NCBI GenBank assembly: GCA_001247695.2
Contig: LGRX02012613.1
Coordinates: 1-64,000 of the forward strand
DNA from: Cymbomonas tetramitiformis
Taxonomy: Eukaryota > Chlorophyta > Pyramimonadophyceae > Pyramimonadales > Pyramimonadaceae
DNA length: 64,000 bases
Direction of reading: 5' to 3'
Numbering within the stretch: position 1 is the stretch's first letter; each line of letters starts with the position of its first letter. Of this stretch, positions 18,520-29,752 are shown in pieces. A model generated the notes under the pieces. It was not told where the DNA came from. It worked only from the letters and a program-made list of their open reading frames with translations, and ran no database searches. Position numbers and translations under genes: made by a program.

Positions 18520-21501
18520 TGGTCCTTGTGGGAGGACCATAATAATCGCTTATGGTCCTCCCACAAAGGACCAAAGTTGCAAGAATTTAATTGGGCATTG
18601 GTTCGGATCTAGAAGGCGCGCCCAATAATTTTTGGTATCAATGGAACATATATTAATTACTTCGATGCTTGGTCCGGCCTGGATCCATCCAATATATCCA
18701 TGGCGTTCGCATTTGCGACAAGCACCCTCAACTTTTTCAGATTGCATTTTTTGAAAATTCAAAAAGGCACAAAAAATACGATATCTTCAATAATTTTTTG
18801 GGAATAGTATGTGCAGGCTACACCTGCGTCCATGCGATCATATCGATCTTATACACATGTCCCCATCATATTTGGGTCATACGTCATGTTGGAGTGCATA
18901 TATTGGCCATCTCTAATGCTTATTAACAACCGTGCACCTTTTTAGTCGGTTTTTAGCCGGAATGGGATAATCGGTGCAAACATGACCCATTATCCACGAT
19001 GCCCGCTAGAGTGCATTCACAGTGTGGTAGGAGCGTATGGTGCTTAAACTTTTGAAGTATATCCATAAAATGATTTTTTGAAAGCTTAACATAAGCCATA
19101 TGGGCAAGTATGTGAGCGATGTGCACTCGTTAGCTTGACGCGAAGTGAAAATTAGAAGTGCAAAAATCACAAAATCCTTATTTCACTCGGGAGTGATCAC
19201 CCGCCACGGTAAACGAGAGCTCAGATGGCGACTAGAGTGTGGACTATCCAACTAAGTTTTCATATTTGGTCATAAACTCAAGGTGTGCGACCATGAGCGG
19301 CCAACACCGCGCACCATGATGCAACCGCTAGTGGCTACTACCCAAATTCATGGTCCTACCACAATGCCTATTCTACTAATCTTACGGTGGGTTAACCCGC
19401 CGTAAGAGGATTTTTCGGCGGCCTCTAGTGGTGGCGTTATGAGGTCTACGGTGTCAAACCTATCGATTTTCAGACAGTTTATGAGTTGAATGAAAGCTGA
19501 GGAACATACTAAGGATGGCTGCGATGTGCCCCATGTGTGTAATGCGCTCGCGAAGTGGGGGGGTGTAGCGCGGGTTCCAATCATATATGCTTACGGTGGG
19601 TTACGACATAATTTTGTATATTGGTAGATATGTGGCCTTCCTCGATGGCCCTTTGGAAATTTGGAGACCTATGTTGTCAAGTTCTCGAGCTGCTCTTTCT
19701 GTAGTGTCTTGTCAAAATTTTCATTCGAGGCCATCTTGACCCTCAAAATGTCACGCGAAGTGAGGGTGGTATGACGGTTTATTACGCTATATGACACGAT
19801 TTATATGCGATAATTGGTTTGCCGGTTTGTGTTTGTGTTTTCAGGTTAAAAACCCCGGATATATCCGATATAATTCTTCGCGGATGCCTCTTGGGAGTGT
19901 CTAAAGTCATCCTGCCACCATGAACATGATCAGGGGGTCAGTTTAGGGGCTGAAATAATCGTTTTACTTAGGGTTGGGTAACCCACCGTAAGGGGTCCTT
20001 ACGGTGTGTAAACCCACCTTTCGTAGAATAGGCAACACGGACCAATGGGAAATTGCGGTTTCGATCACTAAATCGACTATTTGAGGCACAGGCAACATTT
20101 GCACATGATATTTATGAGTTAAATGAATTTTATTTCTTATAGCGACGGCCCCCATGAGACTTTAGGTGTGTGGTTGAACGACACGCTTTAGGGGTGTAAT
20201 TTCACCAAAAGCTTGAAGAAAATGGTGGTCCTACCACAAGGACCACCGTTATTTTGAGTATTAGGAGTCACATGGGGGGCTCACGGTGATGCTCATGGTT
20301 ATACATCTTGAGTTTATGACCACATAAGATACAGTAAACACTCGATTTTAAGAAAACAGGAATTCTAGGTCAGCCTAGCAACTTTATTATTTATATAGAG
20401 ATCTTAAATATGGAGTGTTATGTGTTAAATATTGTGAAGAAATCAAAAAAGCTGGCTACTTTCTTATTGGCGGGTTTTCTTATTACTGAGTGATTACTGT
20501 AACTGAATCGGTTACTTCGCACCCTCATCATCATTTCCGCTCTATTTCAGCATGGCGCATGTTCAACACAATGCAAATTCCGAATTTAGTGAATTTCGGA
20601 CTTTAGAAATTGGCATTCATCCATTCTAAAATGTACACGCCAGCCGAAAAATAAGATATTTGGATGATGTTAGACTTTCAGAAATTCGCAATACACATAT
20701 ACTTGAAGATTTAATGTGCCGCACACACCAACCTTGCGATATATGCCCTCTAGCAAGCAATTATGATGGCTGGCTGGCCAGCTCGCGTGACCACTGTTTT
20801 AAGGGGGAAACCAACGAGCCAATCTTTTAGAGGGGAAGCCAACGAGCCAACGAGCCAATATATGCATTCCAACCGGGCCTACCGCCCAAATATGATTAGA
20901 ACATATGTATAGGTTCAATTTGATGGTATCCGCGCAGGTGCAGTGTTGATATATGATTGGTAAAAAATTATTGAAGATGAGTCACTAATTTGCCACATTT
21001 TGAATGTTCCAAAAAATCCGTTTTGAAAAATTTGAGTGTAGAGGTTTGAAATGCATCCGTCATGGATATAATTATGGGATGGATATAGGCCAAACCAGCG
21101 TTCAAATAAATTAATATAGGACCTATATATACCACCTTTCATTGGTTAGACACCACAAATCACGGGAGATGGCCAATTAAATTATCGGAACAATGGTCCT
21201 CGTGGTAGGACCAAATCGTCGATTTGGTCCTACCACAAGGACTGCGGGGCAGTAGCCACTAGGACGCTTAAAGATTATGGTCCTTGTGGGAGGACCATCT
21301 TTTTTCGACGATTTCCATAAAAAAAAACCTATCAAAAGCGCACCCTTTAAGCACGCCCCTCTAGCACACGCGTGGACGATCCTGTAGGGGAAATTATTCA
21401 ATTGACTCATAAATATGATGCCAAAAGCACGTATACGCCTCAAAGATCCATGTGGCACTCATAATAGTCATCGCGCGTTGGTCCTTGTGGGAGGACCATG
21501 A
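18520..21501. repeat. Eight copies of a GGTCCT(W/S)CCACAAGGACC hairpin motif
   Basis: Near-palindromic 20-mers such as TGGTCCTACCACAAGGACCA lie at about 18522, 18554, 19350 (split), 20226, 21192, 21222, 21279 and 21480, in both orientations. Pairs at 18522/18554 and 21192/21222 form larger inverted repeats. Three copies share an adjacent GTGGCTACTAYCCMAATTCA block. They look like ends of foldback or MITE-type elements. No coding region is supported between them. Confidence 0.75.
19366..20033. mobile_element. 668-bp non-autonomous element inserted in a hairpin motif
   Basis: The ends GCCTATTCTAC and GTAGAATAGGC are inverted. Just inside, TTACGGTGGGTTAACCCGCC and its counterpart repeat the inverted pattern. 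The flanks TGGTCCTACCACA and ACACGGACCA would rejoin to one hairpin motif if ACA is the target duplication. No coding capacity. Confidence 0.6.
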
Positions 21502-21889
21502 ATTTGGATAGTAGCCATCGGAGTCGTCACAGTCAGAGCTCTCGTTGTCGATGTCGTTGCAAACGCTAGTGTCGATGTTGTTGCTTGGTGCACAAGCACC
21601 ACCAAGCACCACCATACTGCAACCGGCGGTAAATTGTTGCCTTCGAAGGAGTTCAAGCGCCGATCTCAGCGCGCCCATGCGCGCACGCTGCCGCAAAGAA
21701 GCCATGCAGCTGCGGCTGTAAAATCTGCAAGATAAGGAGTTTGGGTTTCCAAGGGAAAACGTAACTTTTCGTAAATTTAACAATTTCCAACAATGAAAAA
21801 GTCAAATTGAGGTAGATTTCGACGAGGAACACGGTGGTAATGTCAAAACCGTCGTACGATAAGCCAATCTTCCGGCAGCAGAGGCGCTG

Positions 21890-22255
21890 CTGGCCAGAGT
21901 GTCGGTAATTGTCGGTTACGCACGCAAAAGTGCGCTAGATGTCGGTAGATGTCGGTACTAAAGATGTCGGGATGTCGGGGGTGACCGGTGCGAAGGCAAG
22001 GCGGTCAATGTCGGCAGTAAATTGTCGGAAGATGTCGGTACTAAGAAGATGTCGGACTAAAGAATATTGTCGGTCCATCTGAGTGGTTACGCACGAAAAA
22101 GTGCGCTAGATGTCGGTACTAAAAGAAATGTCGGTACTAAGAAATGTCGGGACTAAGGGTGACCTTTGCGAAGGCAAGGAGGTCGATGTCGGCAGTAAAA
22201 TGTCGGAAGTGTCGATACTAGGTTGATGTCGGGACTAAAAAAAAATGTCGGATAG
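21890..22255. repeat. Irregular GATGTCGGTACTAA minisatellite
   Basis: About 20 copies of ATGTCGG with TACTAA or GACTAA linkers. A longer block (GGTTACGCACGMAAAAGTGC followed by GCTAGATGTCGG) is duplicated at 21912 and 22084. Confidence 0.85.
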
Positions 22256-22348
22256 AATCGCAGGGCGCGAAGCGGACGGAGAACGTAAGAAACAACACCC
22301 CTGAACGTAGGTGGGTCCAGACCTGATGTGAAAGCAGATAATATAGTA

Positions 22349-22575
22349 TATATATATATGCTTGCACTGGAAAATGATAGGCAGTGAGATAGGGTTTCGG
22401 TTCGGCTAAAGTCGGATTAAACTGAAAGATAATTGAGTTTAAGCTGGCGGACGGATCGTGACACACGAGCGGAGCAAACAGCAGGCACTGCAAGTGACAT
22501 CCGAGCAGGCGAGGGGTGACACAGGGCACCACAGACCTCCCCCCTTATGGGGGGTGAAAGTCAGTGTTCCCATGA
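22349..22575 (+). repeat. Long direct repeat, copy 2
   Basis: The partner of 17829-18055 with about six differences. It is preceded by the 25-bp sequence also found at 1974. Confidence 0.85.
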
Positions 22576-23343
22576 ATTTGTGTCACGTTTTTTCTGTCAC
22601 GCTTTTCGACTGCCACGCTTGCGCTTTACACGCTCACGCATGAATATGGAATCGATGTTGTAAATTGTGATCAATATTATTTAATTCGTGAGATCACTGT
22701 GTCACCCTTAAGGGTAGGGTGACAATTTTCATATGACAATTTGGAATTGGACCCTTTGGAAGGATGACAATTTTCATATTTAGAATAATTAAAATTCTAT
22801 TATGAACATGCCATCTTTATGAATTTATAGCGTCGAAAATCGCAACATGACCCCCTATTTTTATTGGCTAGGATCCAAGAATGGTGCGTTTGCCTGATAT
22901 AAAAAAGTTAACATGTAGATTTATTTATAGAAATTATTTATCAGTCGGCTGTACTGTATGGGCTGGTGACATGACAATTAACATGAGACGCAGTCCGCAA
23001 AGCTCCAAGAATAAAAGTTGATGACACTGTTATGAACGTCGGCTGCGGTATGGGCTTGCCCATGGGCGAGCCCCGCAGGAAAGAGGGGGGGGGGGTTCGC
23101 CCCCCCCTTCTGGGCTGGTCGTGCCTCGCAGGGGAATCGACCGCTTACAATTTTTAATGTTTTATTCTTTGAAAGGGGGGACAAGTGGGCTGGCCGAGCC
23201 CCGCAGGGGATTCGGTCGCTTACTATTTTTGGGGGTGAGGCGATATGATAATACCGGTCAATCTACGATTGAGGTGTTTGGGTCTGTTCATTTGTAATTA
23301 CCAATAATGCATGACACTCGCTTTGCATAATGCATAATCCACT
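22576..23343. other. Gene-less stretch with a GGGCTGG-CCCCGCAGGGG repeat
   Basis: Two copies of GGGCTGGYCGWGCCYCGCAG followed by GGGAWTCGRYCGCTTAC lie at about 23110 and 23189, and a partial one at 23053. A GGGGGGGGGG/CCCCCCCC hairpin lies at 23088-23107. No gene seen. Confidence 0.5.
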
Positions 23344-23751
23344 ATGGTGAAGAATCTGGAAAGCTTCCGCGAGGTGCTTGAGAGGTCCCGTACGGCCCCG
23401 ACGGGGGATACGGATCAACCTATGACTCTAACCCCGCGTGCTGATTTGAACGCGGGGGGGCCGGTCCCCCCGCCAATGGGGGACGTCCCGACCGACTTGG
23501 TGTCCCGGGAATCGGGACAGCAAACACCTCCCGTTGTCCCTGTTACCGAAGGCACGGGCCCCCGGCGGCCCCCGTCCCCGTTGCACGTCCGGCCGGGAGC
23601 CGCACAGACCCCGACGTACCCGCCGGGGTTCGGCCCGCACGTGGACCCGAATGCGGAGCAAGGACTTTTCTCTGGTCTCAATCCCCCCGCAAGCCAAGTC
23701 CAAGAACCTCTTCAACCAGCCCAGGTAGCTAGCCCGAGCGCTCCTGCTTGA
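23344..23751 (+). CDS. Proline-rich hypothetical protein, 135 aa
   Basis: An ATG with purine-free context CACTATGGTG opens a 135-codon frame rich in Pro, Gly and Thr (MVKNLESFREVLERSRTAPT...). It has no domain I recognise. Codon composition is very GC-rich compared with the AT-rich flanks. It could be a fragment of a retroelement gag or a chance frame in GC-rich DNA. Confidence 0.3.
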   Translation: MVKNLESFREVLERSRTAPTGDTDQPMTLTPRADLNAGGPVPPPMGDVPTDLVSRESGQQTPPVVPVTEGTGPRRPPSPLHVRPGAAQTPTYPPGFGPHVDPNAEQGLFSGLNPPASQVQEPLQPAQVASPSAPA

Positions 23752-25303
23752 CCTCTCCTTTTCCTTTAGAAATTTGAATTCACTTCGGTTAATTTTGCTA
23801 GGGCCTTCTTCTTCGCTGTAGCTTGAAAAAACTTAATCAGCCTGTTCAACCCGGTTTCACTAATTAGGAATTCTTCCCCTCCTTAAGAATAGTCCGGTCC
23901 CCGTCCTAGTCCCAAAGAGTATATAGTTAGGGCCCTTGCAGTAATCTAGGAGCGCAGTACCTGTGCTTGTGGGCGCTTACTAGGTGGTAAATTTATGGTT
24001 CTTGTGAACTTTTATGCTTGCTGTTTGTGGCCTGCCAATTTAAAAGTATTTGACTTGCTTTGAAAGTTTTGAATTTAAATGCTGCGTGTGTCCCGTGGGG
24101 ACAACAAGAACTGATGTTATCCTCACACTGAGTGAGGCTCTTCTTGGAAGAGTATTTACCCCGTGGGGGTTTTTGTTGCTTGAAATCCTCAGTCTGTGAG
24201 GTGTCTCCTCTTGGTTTACCCCGTGGGGGTTGTTTATGTGGACAATTAGTTTCCAAAAATCTGGTCGGATGTAAGCTCCTGGTTACAGGCCTTCCTGACA
24301 CAAATTGGTTGAAATTACAGGCTCGGGAGGCCGATGAGGAAGTTGTACTCACGAGAACACTGACTGCCCCAACGGTGGGAGACCATCCGGGTTTTTCGAG
24401 TGTGCAGTTTTTTAACATATTTATTCGAATCGTGCCACTCCAGTATATGGGACACAACCCGATTCGGGTGCATTTTAGGAACATAATCCTCGCGACAAGT
24501 CATTTTTGAATCATTATACACGAGTGACGTCAGACTGTATAAATGACATGAAACGTGTTTTTCGTATCAGAATTCAGGAGTGACGTCATCCACGAGGTTT
24601 ACGATATCAGTCGAGTATACTAAATTATCACTGGACGCGCTTTCCGGAACCGATCGGTGAGTATCGTGGCGTTCTTATATATTTTCACTTTTCGGATTCG
24701 ACCGTATTGAAACGTGTGTAATATATAATTCATATTTTTGTGACTCGCGTTGCACATGAAGGAAATACGGTGAACGAGCTCGTGCTATAAATCGTCGTAT
24801 CCAAGATTCGGCCGTTATCCTACGACAATAGTACAGCAGGCAGCAAATCGGTAAGTCTTGCGAATCATCGCGAATATATAACTAGTGTATAAATTCCGTG
24901 GCCTGATGCAATTTGAAATCGGCTGTAGTTCTCTGTTGTCCGTCCAGTATCCTATAAATCAGCATATACAATATTCGGCCGTTATCATACTACAGTTATA
25001 CGATGAGCTGCAAATGGATAAGTTATGCGGATCATCGTGGAAATATAAATATTACATAATTTCCGACCACCGATGCAATTTGGTATCTGCCGAAATTCGT
25101 CTATCGTCGTCCACTATTTGACAAATGACGAAAGTCGCATCGGGCAGCATCTTGGCTCGAAGAACCAAAGCGCCGTCCCGTGATTGGAGATCGAAATGAT
25201 GCCCATCGGGCGCAATGCGCCGTTCATGCGGAAAACATTCGCTCAGTGACATTGACAGTCGAGTGAAGAAAAACATGCATCATCATCACCCGGTCTGTTC
25301 GTT
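23752..25303. other. Gene-less stretch with small hairpins and a diverged duplication
   Basis: Stem-loops occur at 24090-24105 (GTCCCGTGGGGAC), 24121-24137 (CCTCACACTGAGTGAGG) and twice around TTTACCCCGTGGGGGTT. Two GTGACGTCA sites lie at 24524 and 24572. A diverged duplication includes TTCGGCCGTTATCMTACKAC at 24811 and 24971. No gene is supported. Confidence 0.45.
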
Positions 25304-25543
25304 GTGGTCATCGGTGAATTTGAATGCGCCGACGGAGGCAGAAATAAAATCGAATTCTATGCAGAGATAATTTCAAAAATTGCGGTCAAAGATGCAGCAG
25401 CAGCAGGAAATGATTTCGTTCACTGCGTTCTTAAACGCAGCTTCCTTGCGGAAATATATCAAGCGAATGAAATAAGGGCGCGAGGTAAGATTTTGTTCGT
25501 CGCTTGGAAACCCTCGCTAAAGGGAACTCAAATTGGCAACTGA
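25304..25543 (+). CDS. Possible small exon, unknown
   Basis: An open segment beginning with GTG (VIGEFECADGGRNKIEFYAE...) has plausible protein composition and a donor-like GCGAG/GTAAGA at 25485. I recognise no family. It may be an exon of a decayed gene. Confidence 0.2.
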   Translation: MVIGEFECADGGRNKIEFYAEIISKIAVKDAAAAGNDFVHCVLKRSFLAEIYQANEIRARGKILFVAWKPSLKGTQIGN

Positions 25544-26041
25544 GGGTTGCACTGCTTTCACAGCAAAACTCAGCGCGAAAGAGACAAGATGTTTCTATGT
25601 CACACACTTCAATTGGGTAATTTTACCGAAACTTGCGTTTTCCTTTTGGCCAAACTAAGTATTCTTCAACTCGCAGATTTTTCAGCGCGACGCTTTTCTA
25701 CCGCAACCGTTTATCTGACGAAATTTCTGAGAACGTCACGTTACTCTCCGTGAAAAATTATGACATGTAGCTACTTCGTTTGATTCATAATCGAAGTATT
25801 CACGAAAATAGTCCATGGGGCCTGTATTTGTGGCACACTGTGCCACAGTAGGAGGCCTTCCATGGTAGGCCAAAATTCCGAACATCGCATATCAAAGCGC
25901 AAGGAAGGAATTCGTTCCAATGGATGGAATTGAGAAGGTATGAGTCGTCGATCGTTCTATTTTAGTGGCATTAGCTCAAATCTAAAGAGCGCCGAACCAA
26001 GTTCGGAGATCTCAGTTGGACCTGAGATGCCACCTTTCATC
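25544..26041. other. No gene seen
   Basis: Low-complexity, AT-leaning DNA. The one structure is a perfect hairpin TGGCACACTGTGCCA at 25831-25845. Confidence 0.4.
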
Positions 26042-26260
26042 ACATTGCTGTGGCGCACTTCACGAAAATGAGGGTTAGAGCCCCTTACCTAGCAAGAGAG
26101 CGCTCCCTCGGGATCGTGAAGCTAATGAGCCCGGCATGTGAATTATCACATTGCTGTGGCGCACTTCACGATCAAGAAACCGAGGGCAAGAGCCCCTTGC
26201 CTGGCAAGAGAGCGCTCCCTCAGGATCGTGCAGCTAAAGAGCCAAGCATGTGAGCTAAAG
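26042..26260. repeat. Two tandem units of about 105 bp
   Basis: CACATTGCTGTGGCGCACTT...GAGAGCGCTCCCTC-GGATCGTG is repeated at 26041 and 26146. Confidence 0.85.
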
Positions 26261-26283
26261 AGGCAAGCTTGCCAAAAAGGCAA

Positions 26284-26412
26284 GCTTGCCATCCGAGCAT
26301 CCGAACTCGCCATCCGAGCATACCCACTCGCCATCCGAGCATACCCACTCGCCATCCGAGCATACCCACTCGCCATCCGAGCATCCGAACTTGTCATTCG
26401 AGCATACCAACT
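26284..26412. repeat. 21-bp minisatellite
   Basis: Six units of CGCCATCCGAGCATACCCACT with few changes. The unit length is a multiple of three, so frames stay open on both strands. This does not indicate a gene. Confidence 0.9.
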
Positions 26413-26825
26413 AGTCATCCAAGCTTTAAACTTAGCATATACCACTTGCATATCACTCATACAATCATAACTTATCATAACTTATCTTAACACGAGCTTT
26501 TGTTAGCTCATACCTTACATACTCTTCTTGTTGTATTTTTCTAACTTTTTACATACTTATCCTTTCGGGCTGAAATTTAGTGTGCTGAATAGGTTTTGCA
26601 TAGACAAAAATTTCGGTATATAGTTTATTAGCACGATAGGCGTAATATATCGAAAACTATGACACTATCGGTTTGAGGCTACGCACGATTAGCGGAAACA
26701 ATGCATTTCCATAACGACTTGTTACATACTTATCCTTTCGGGCCAAAATTTAGTGTGTTGAGTAGGTATTTGATAGACGAAAAGGTTAATATAGTGTTGG
26801 TGGCGGTGGCGCCTCGGCCTCATCC

Positions 26826-27475
26826 TCTATGCCAATATTTCTCATCTCCGGAATGACTCTCCTCTCCGTGGCATTTCATGAATATTTCATTCGCGTGCCT
26901 CCGGAATATTTGGCATCTCGTGAATATTTCCCATCTCCACTATCACATTCGCGCGACTCCGGAAAAGTTCTCTCCTCCGGAAAATTTCGCATCACCGGAA
27001 TGACTCTCCTCTCCGTGCTATCGTTCGCGTGCCTCCGGAATATTTCTCCCATCTCCGGAATATTTCCCATCTCCACTATCACATTCGTTTGACTCCGGAA
27101 TTGTTCTCTCCTCCGGAAAAATTCTCATCTCCGGAATGACTCTCCTCTCCGTGAAATTCGCGTGACTCCGGAATGTTTCTCATCTCGTCCAAAATATTTC
27201 CCATCTCCACTATCACATTCGCGTGACTCCGGAATATTTCTCATCTCCGGAATATTTCTCATCGTTTCCGGAATGACTCTCCTCACCGTGACATTCGCGT
27301 GACTCCGGCGGAAAAGTTCTCATCTCCGGAATTACTCTCCTCTCCGTGACATTCGCGTGACTCCCGAAGATTTGGCATCTCCTCCAAAATATTTCCCATC
27401 TCCACTATCACACGACGACGATTCGCGTGACGACTCGTCGGAATATTTCCGCTAATTTCCGGAATATTTTTGCAG
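26826..27475. repeat. Diverged tandem repeat rich in CTCCGGAATRTTTCTC
   Basis: Blocks of TCTCATCTCCGGAATGACTC, TCCTCTCCGTGACATTCGCG and CCATCTCCACTATCACATTC recur in varying order about six times. No gene. Confidence 0.85.
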
Positions 27476-28545
27476 TGCATTTTCTTTTCGGCAGAATTTG
27501 ATGGTGTAACGAAATTATCTTACCCCACGAGTTTTAGTTTTGAGAAATTTCGAATTGGGTCAAATAAAATCGCTTGAGACTTCTAAAAATGTGTCGCGTT
27601 ACGTGTACCCGCCGGCCCCGCCTTGACCGGCGAAGTGTTTGCGGCCTCTATCAGCTCGATGGCGCGAACCATCAGCATAAATTGTCTTCATATTGCGCGG
27701 TGTGTAATGATGGTTTATAGTGGATTGTGGAAAGTTGGCGCTTTTAGGGCCTAAAACACAGTGCTCTTAACACTTAAGGCTGAGGGGCAGTGCTTTGCGG
27801 TTCAGATGGTCTTCATAGCGCTACAGTAGCGCCGCGCGGTATGACAGCGACATCGACATGAAAATGTGATGACATGACATGACATGACATGACACGACAT
27901 GACGACGCGACGCGACGCGTACTTGTAGCTCCGCTCCGCTCCGCTCCGTCGCGTCGCGTCGCGTCGCGTCGCTGACAGACTGACGGATGACGCGTTGACT
28001 CGCGCACCAGAATTCATGAGAAAGAGTTCATAACAACTTTGGATTGCCGTTGAGTTAAAGGAGACTGTCGGCTGACGAACGTGCGCCCAGCAGCGGGTCT
28101 TGTCAGCCGTCAGTCTTCTTTTCGTTTTCGTGCTGCGTCCTTTTTCAGATACTTTTTGAAATTTTAGAACACGCTCATACGACTTGTGTATGTTACAGGT
28201 TGGTTTCGCTGGAACTCGCGAGAAAGTAGTTTGGGCGCGCGGCTCCAATTTTGAAGTTGGTAAGGCGGGTGCTCTTCTTTTTGCGGGTGCTTCTCCTTCC
28301 TTGGACAGAAATCTCTCGCATTTGCTGGTCCGATCACACTATCCTCGCTGTTTGTTTTCTGTGACTCACTGACTAATTTCAGCGTTTCTTACGTGTGCAG
28401 GCTTAGACACGTCAGAGGTCTCCCCGCGGAAGCACTCATCGAACGTGGAACGACACAGGTGAGTTTTCTTTTTCCTTAAAAGTCCCCATGCTCATAGCGT
28501 TATGCCAGGTTTGCACAATTCCTTTTTCATCGTGATGTTTCGACA
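27476..28545. other. Mostly non-coding, pentanucleotide tract at 27869-27975
   Basis: (GACAT)n and (GACGC)n at 27869-27918 are followed by (CTCCG)n and (TCGCG)n at 27931-27972. The GACGC and GCGTC runs can pair into a hairpin. Short open frames around 28184-28372 are not convincing. Confidence 0.5.
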
Positions 28546-28546
28546 T

Positions 28547-28575
28547 CACCACCTTCGGCGCAGTGCGCCGAAGGT
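28547..28575. other. Perfect hairpin, 12-bp stem
   Basis: CACCTTCGGCGC and its complement GCGCCGAAGGTG are separated by a 3-base loop (AGT). It is an isolated perfect stem with no nearby gene. Confidence 0.7.
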
Positions 28576-29446
28576 GAATCTTGTGAAATATGACTTCCGT
28601 ATGCTGAGTGCAGTTGCCTTTTTCGCAGGTGCAAGTTTCACGTTTTCTGAGCAAAGGAGAGCCGAGATTCGGAGTTGCTTTAGCAAATTTAGGTTAGACG
28701 TGCCTGTGACCTTGTTTGTATATGTGATAGTAACAGTGATAGACTGTAATAGTGATATGACCGTAATAGACTGTAATAGAATCTGAAATATGTAAGATTT
28801 GTTTATATTTTAATACCGTGTCTCTTGCCTTTCAATATTTCCGAGCATTTGAAAACTGTTTGGCGACGCGCTTCGATCATATCCGAGCATGTTTCGATCT
28901 TGCCGCGGAATTTCGGCATAACCTGTTGGGGCCACGCATCGAGACAGTAGCACTCAGCCGTGCAATATATCTACTGCTGAATGTTACTGTTTTGTCGAGA
29001 CAGTAGCACTCAGTTGTAGATGCATCTGTCCGCATCCTTGTATATGGGAAGCACACGAGTGGTGCATATATAATATAAGTATATTACATATATGTGCGCG
29101 ATGCCTAATACCCGTAGATATGTTGGACCTGCATATATGCGGCATATCTTCGGAATATGTTAATTTTCGCAGGTATGTCGGATCCACAAATATGCAGCAT
29201 ACTTACACGATATGTGATATGCTGCATACTTACGGAACCTGGAGTGATAGTGTGCATGATTGCGGAGGGTGCATATTTCTCGAAAATATGCGGAGGGTGC
29301 ATATTTCCTGAAAATATGCGGAGGGTGCATATTTCCCGTATACATACCGTTTGTATCTTGAATGTGGCAAATTTACATAAGCTATATTCTATTGTAAATT
29401 TACATAACCCGGAGTGATAGTGCGCATGTTTACAGCAGCTGTCTAA
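28576..29446. other. Non-coding, with three GGAGGGTGCATATTTC units
   Basis: At 29265-29338 the unit ATATGCGGAGGGTGCATATT repeats three times. A CGAGACAGTAGCACTCAG unit repeats at 28938 and 28995. No gene seen. Confidence 0.5.
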
Positions 29447-29752
29447 AACCCGAAAATCTACGTAGACTATGCGGGTCGAAAAAACCCGGATGACGACTGT
29501 GCAATTTGCTTAGCCAGCCTGCTGGGAGAAATGCCATGTGTTTCAACTGCATGTAATCATCATTATCATGTAGCCTGCTTTGATGGCCTAGATGAGATGT
29601 ATCATTTGACCAGCCTAGTCCAGCCGGCAGCAATCCATGCTGTATTCACCATGACTTATAGGAAAGTGGTTAGATGTCCGTTGTGTTGTAGGACCGTTCT
29701 GGTGGTGGATGAACTCCCATATGGGGAGGACAGATTCACATATCTGTGGTAG
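29447..29752 (+). CDS. RING-H2 zinc-finger exon (3' part of a gene)
   Basis: The frame is open from 29447 to the stop at 29750-29752. It encodes DDDCAICLASLLGEMPCV, then CNHHYHVACFD, and later RCPLC. These are the eight zinc ligands of a RING-H2 finger (Cx2C...CxHx2Hx2C...Cx2C), the hallmark of E3 ubiquitin ligases. The spacing to the last Cys pair is long, about 35 residues. No ATG fits upstream, so earlier exons are missing or not recognisable. It lies 600 bp before the DIRS gag and may be a host gene remnant or cargo. Confidence 0.6.
   Translation, partial: NPKIYVDYAGRKNPDDDCAICLASLLGEMPCVSTACNHHYHVACFDGLDEMYHLTSLVQPAAIHAVFTMTYRKVVRCPLCCRTVLVVDELPYGEDRFTYLW

Larger units (their letters stand above)
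17829..22575. mobile_element. 4.75-kb segment bounded by direct repeats, no genes (LARD-like?)
   Basis: The two 227-bp repeats in direct orientation resemble LTRs around a non-coding interior, as in large retrotransposon derivatives. I could not find a target duplication, primer-binding site or polypurine tract, so segmental duplication remains possible. The interior carries GGTCCT hairpins, one inserted MITE and a TGTCGG minisatellite. Confidence 0.35.

Noticed and set aside
24524..24580. TGACGTCA sites as a CRE-type promoter
   Set aside because: There is no gene nearby to regulate, and two 8-mers are weak evidence.
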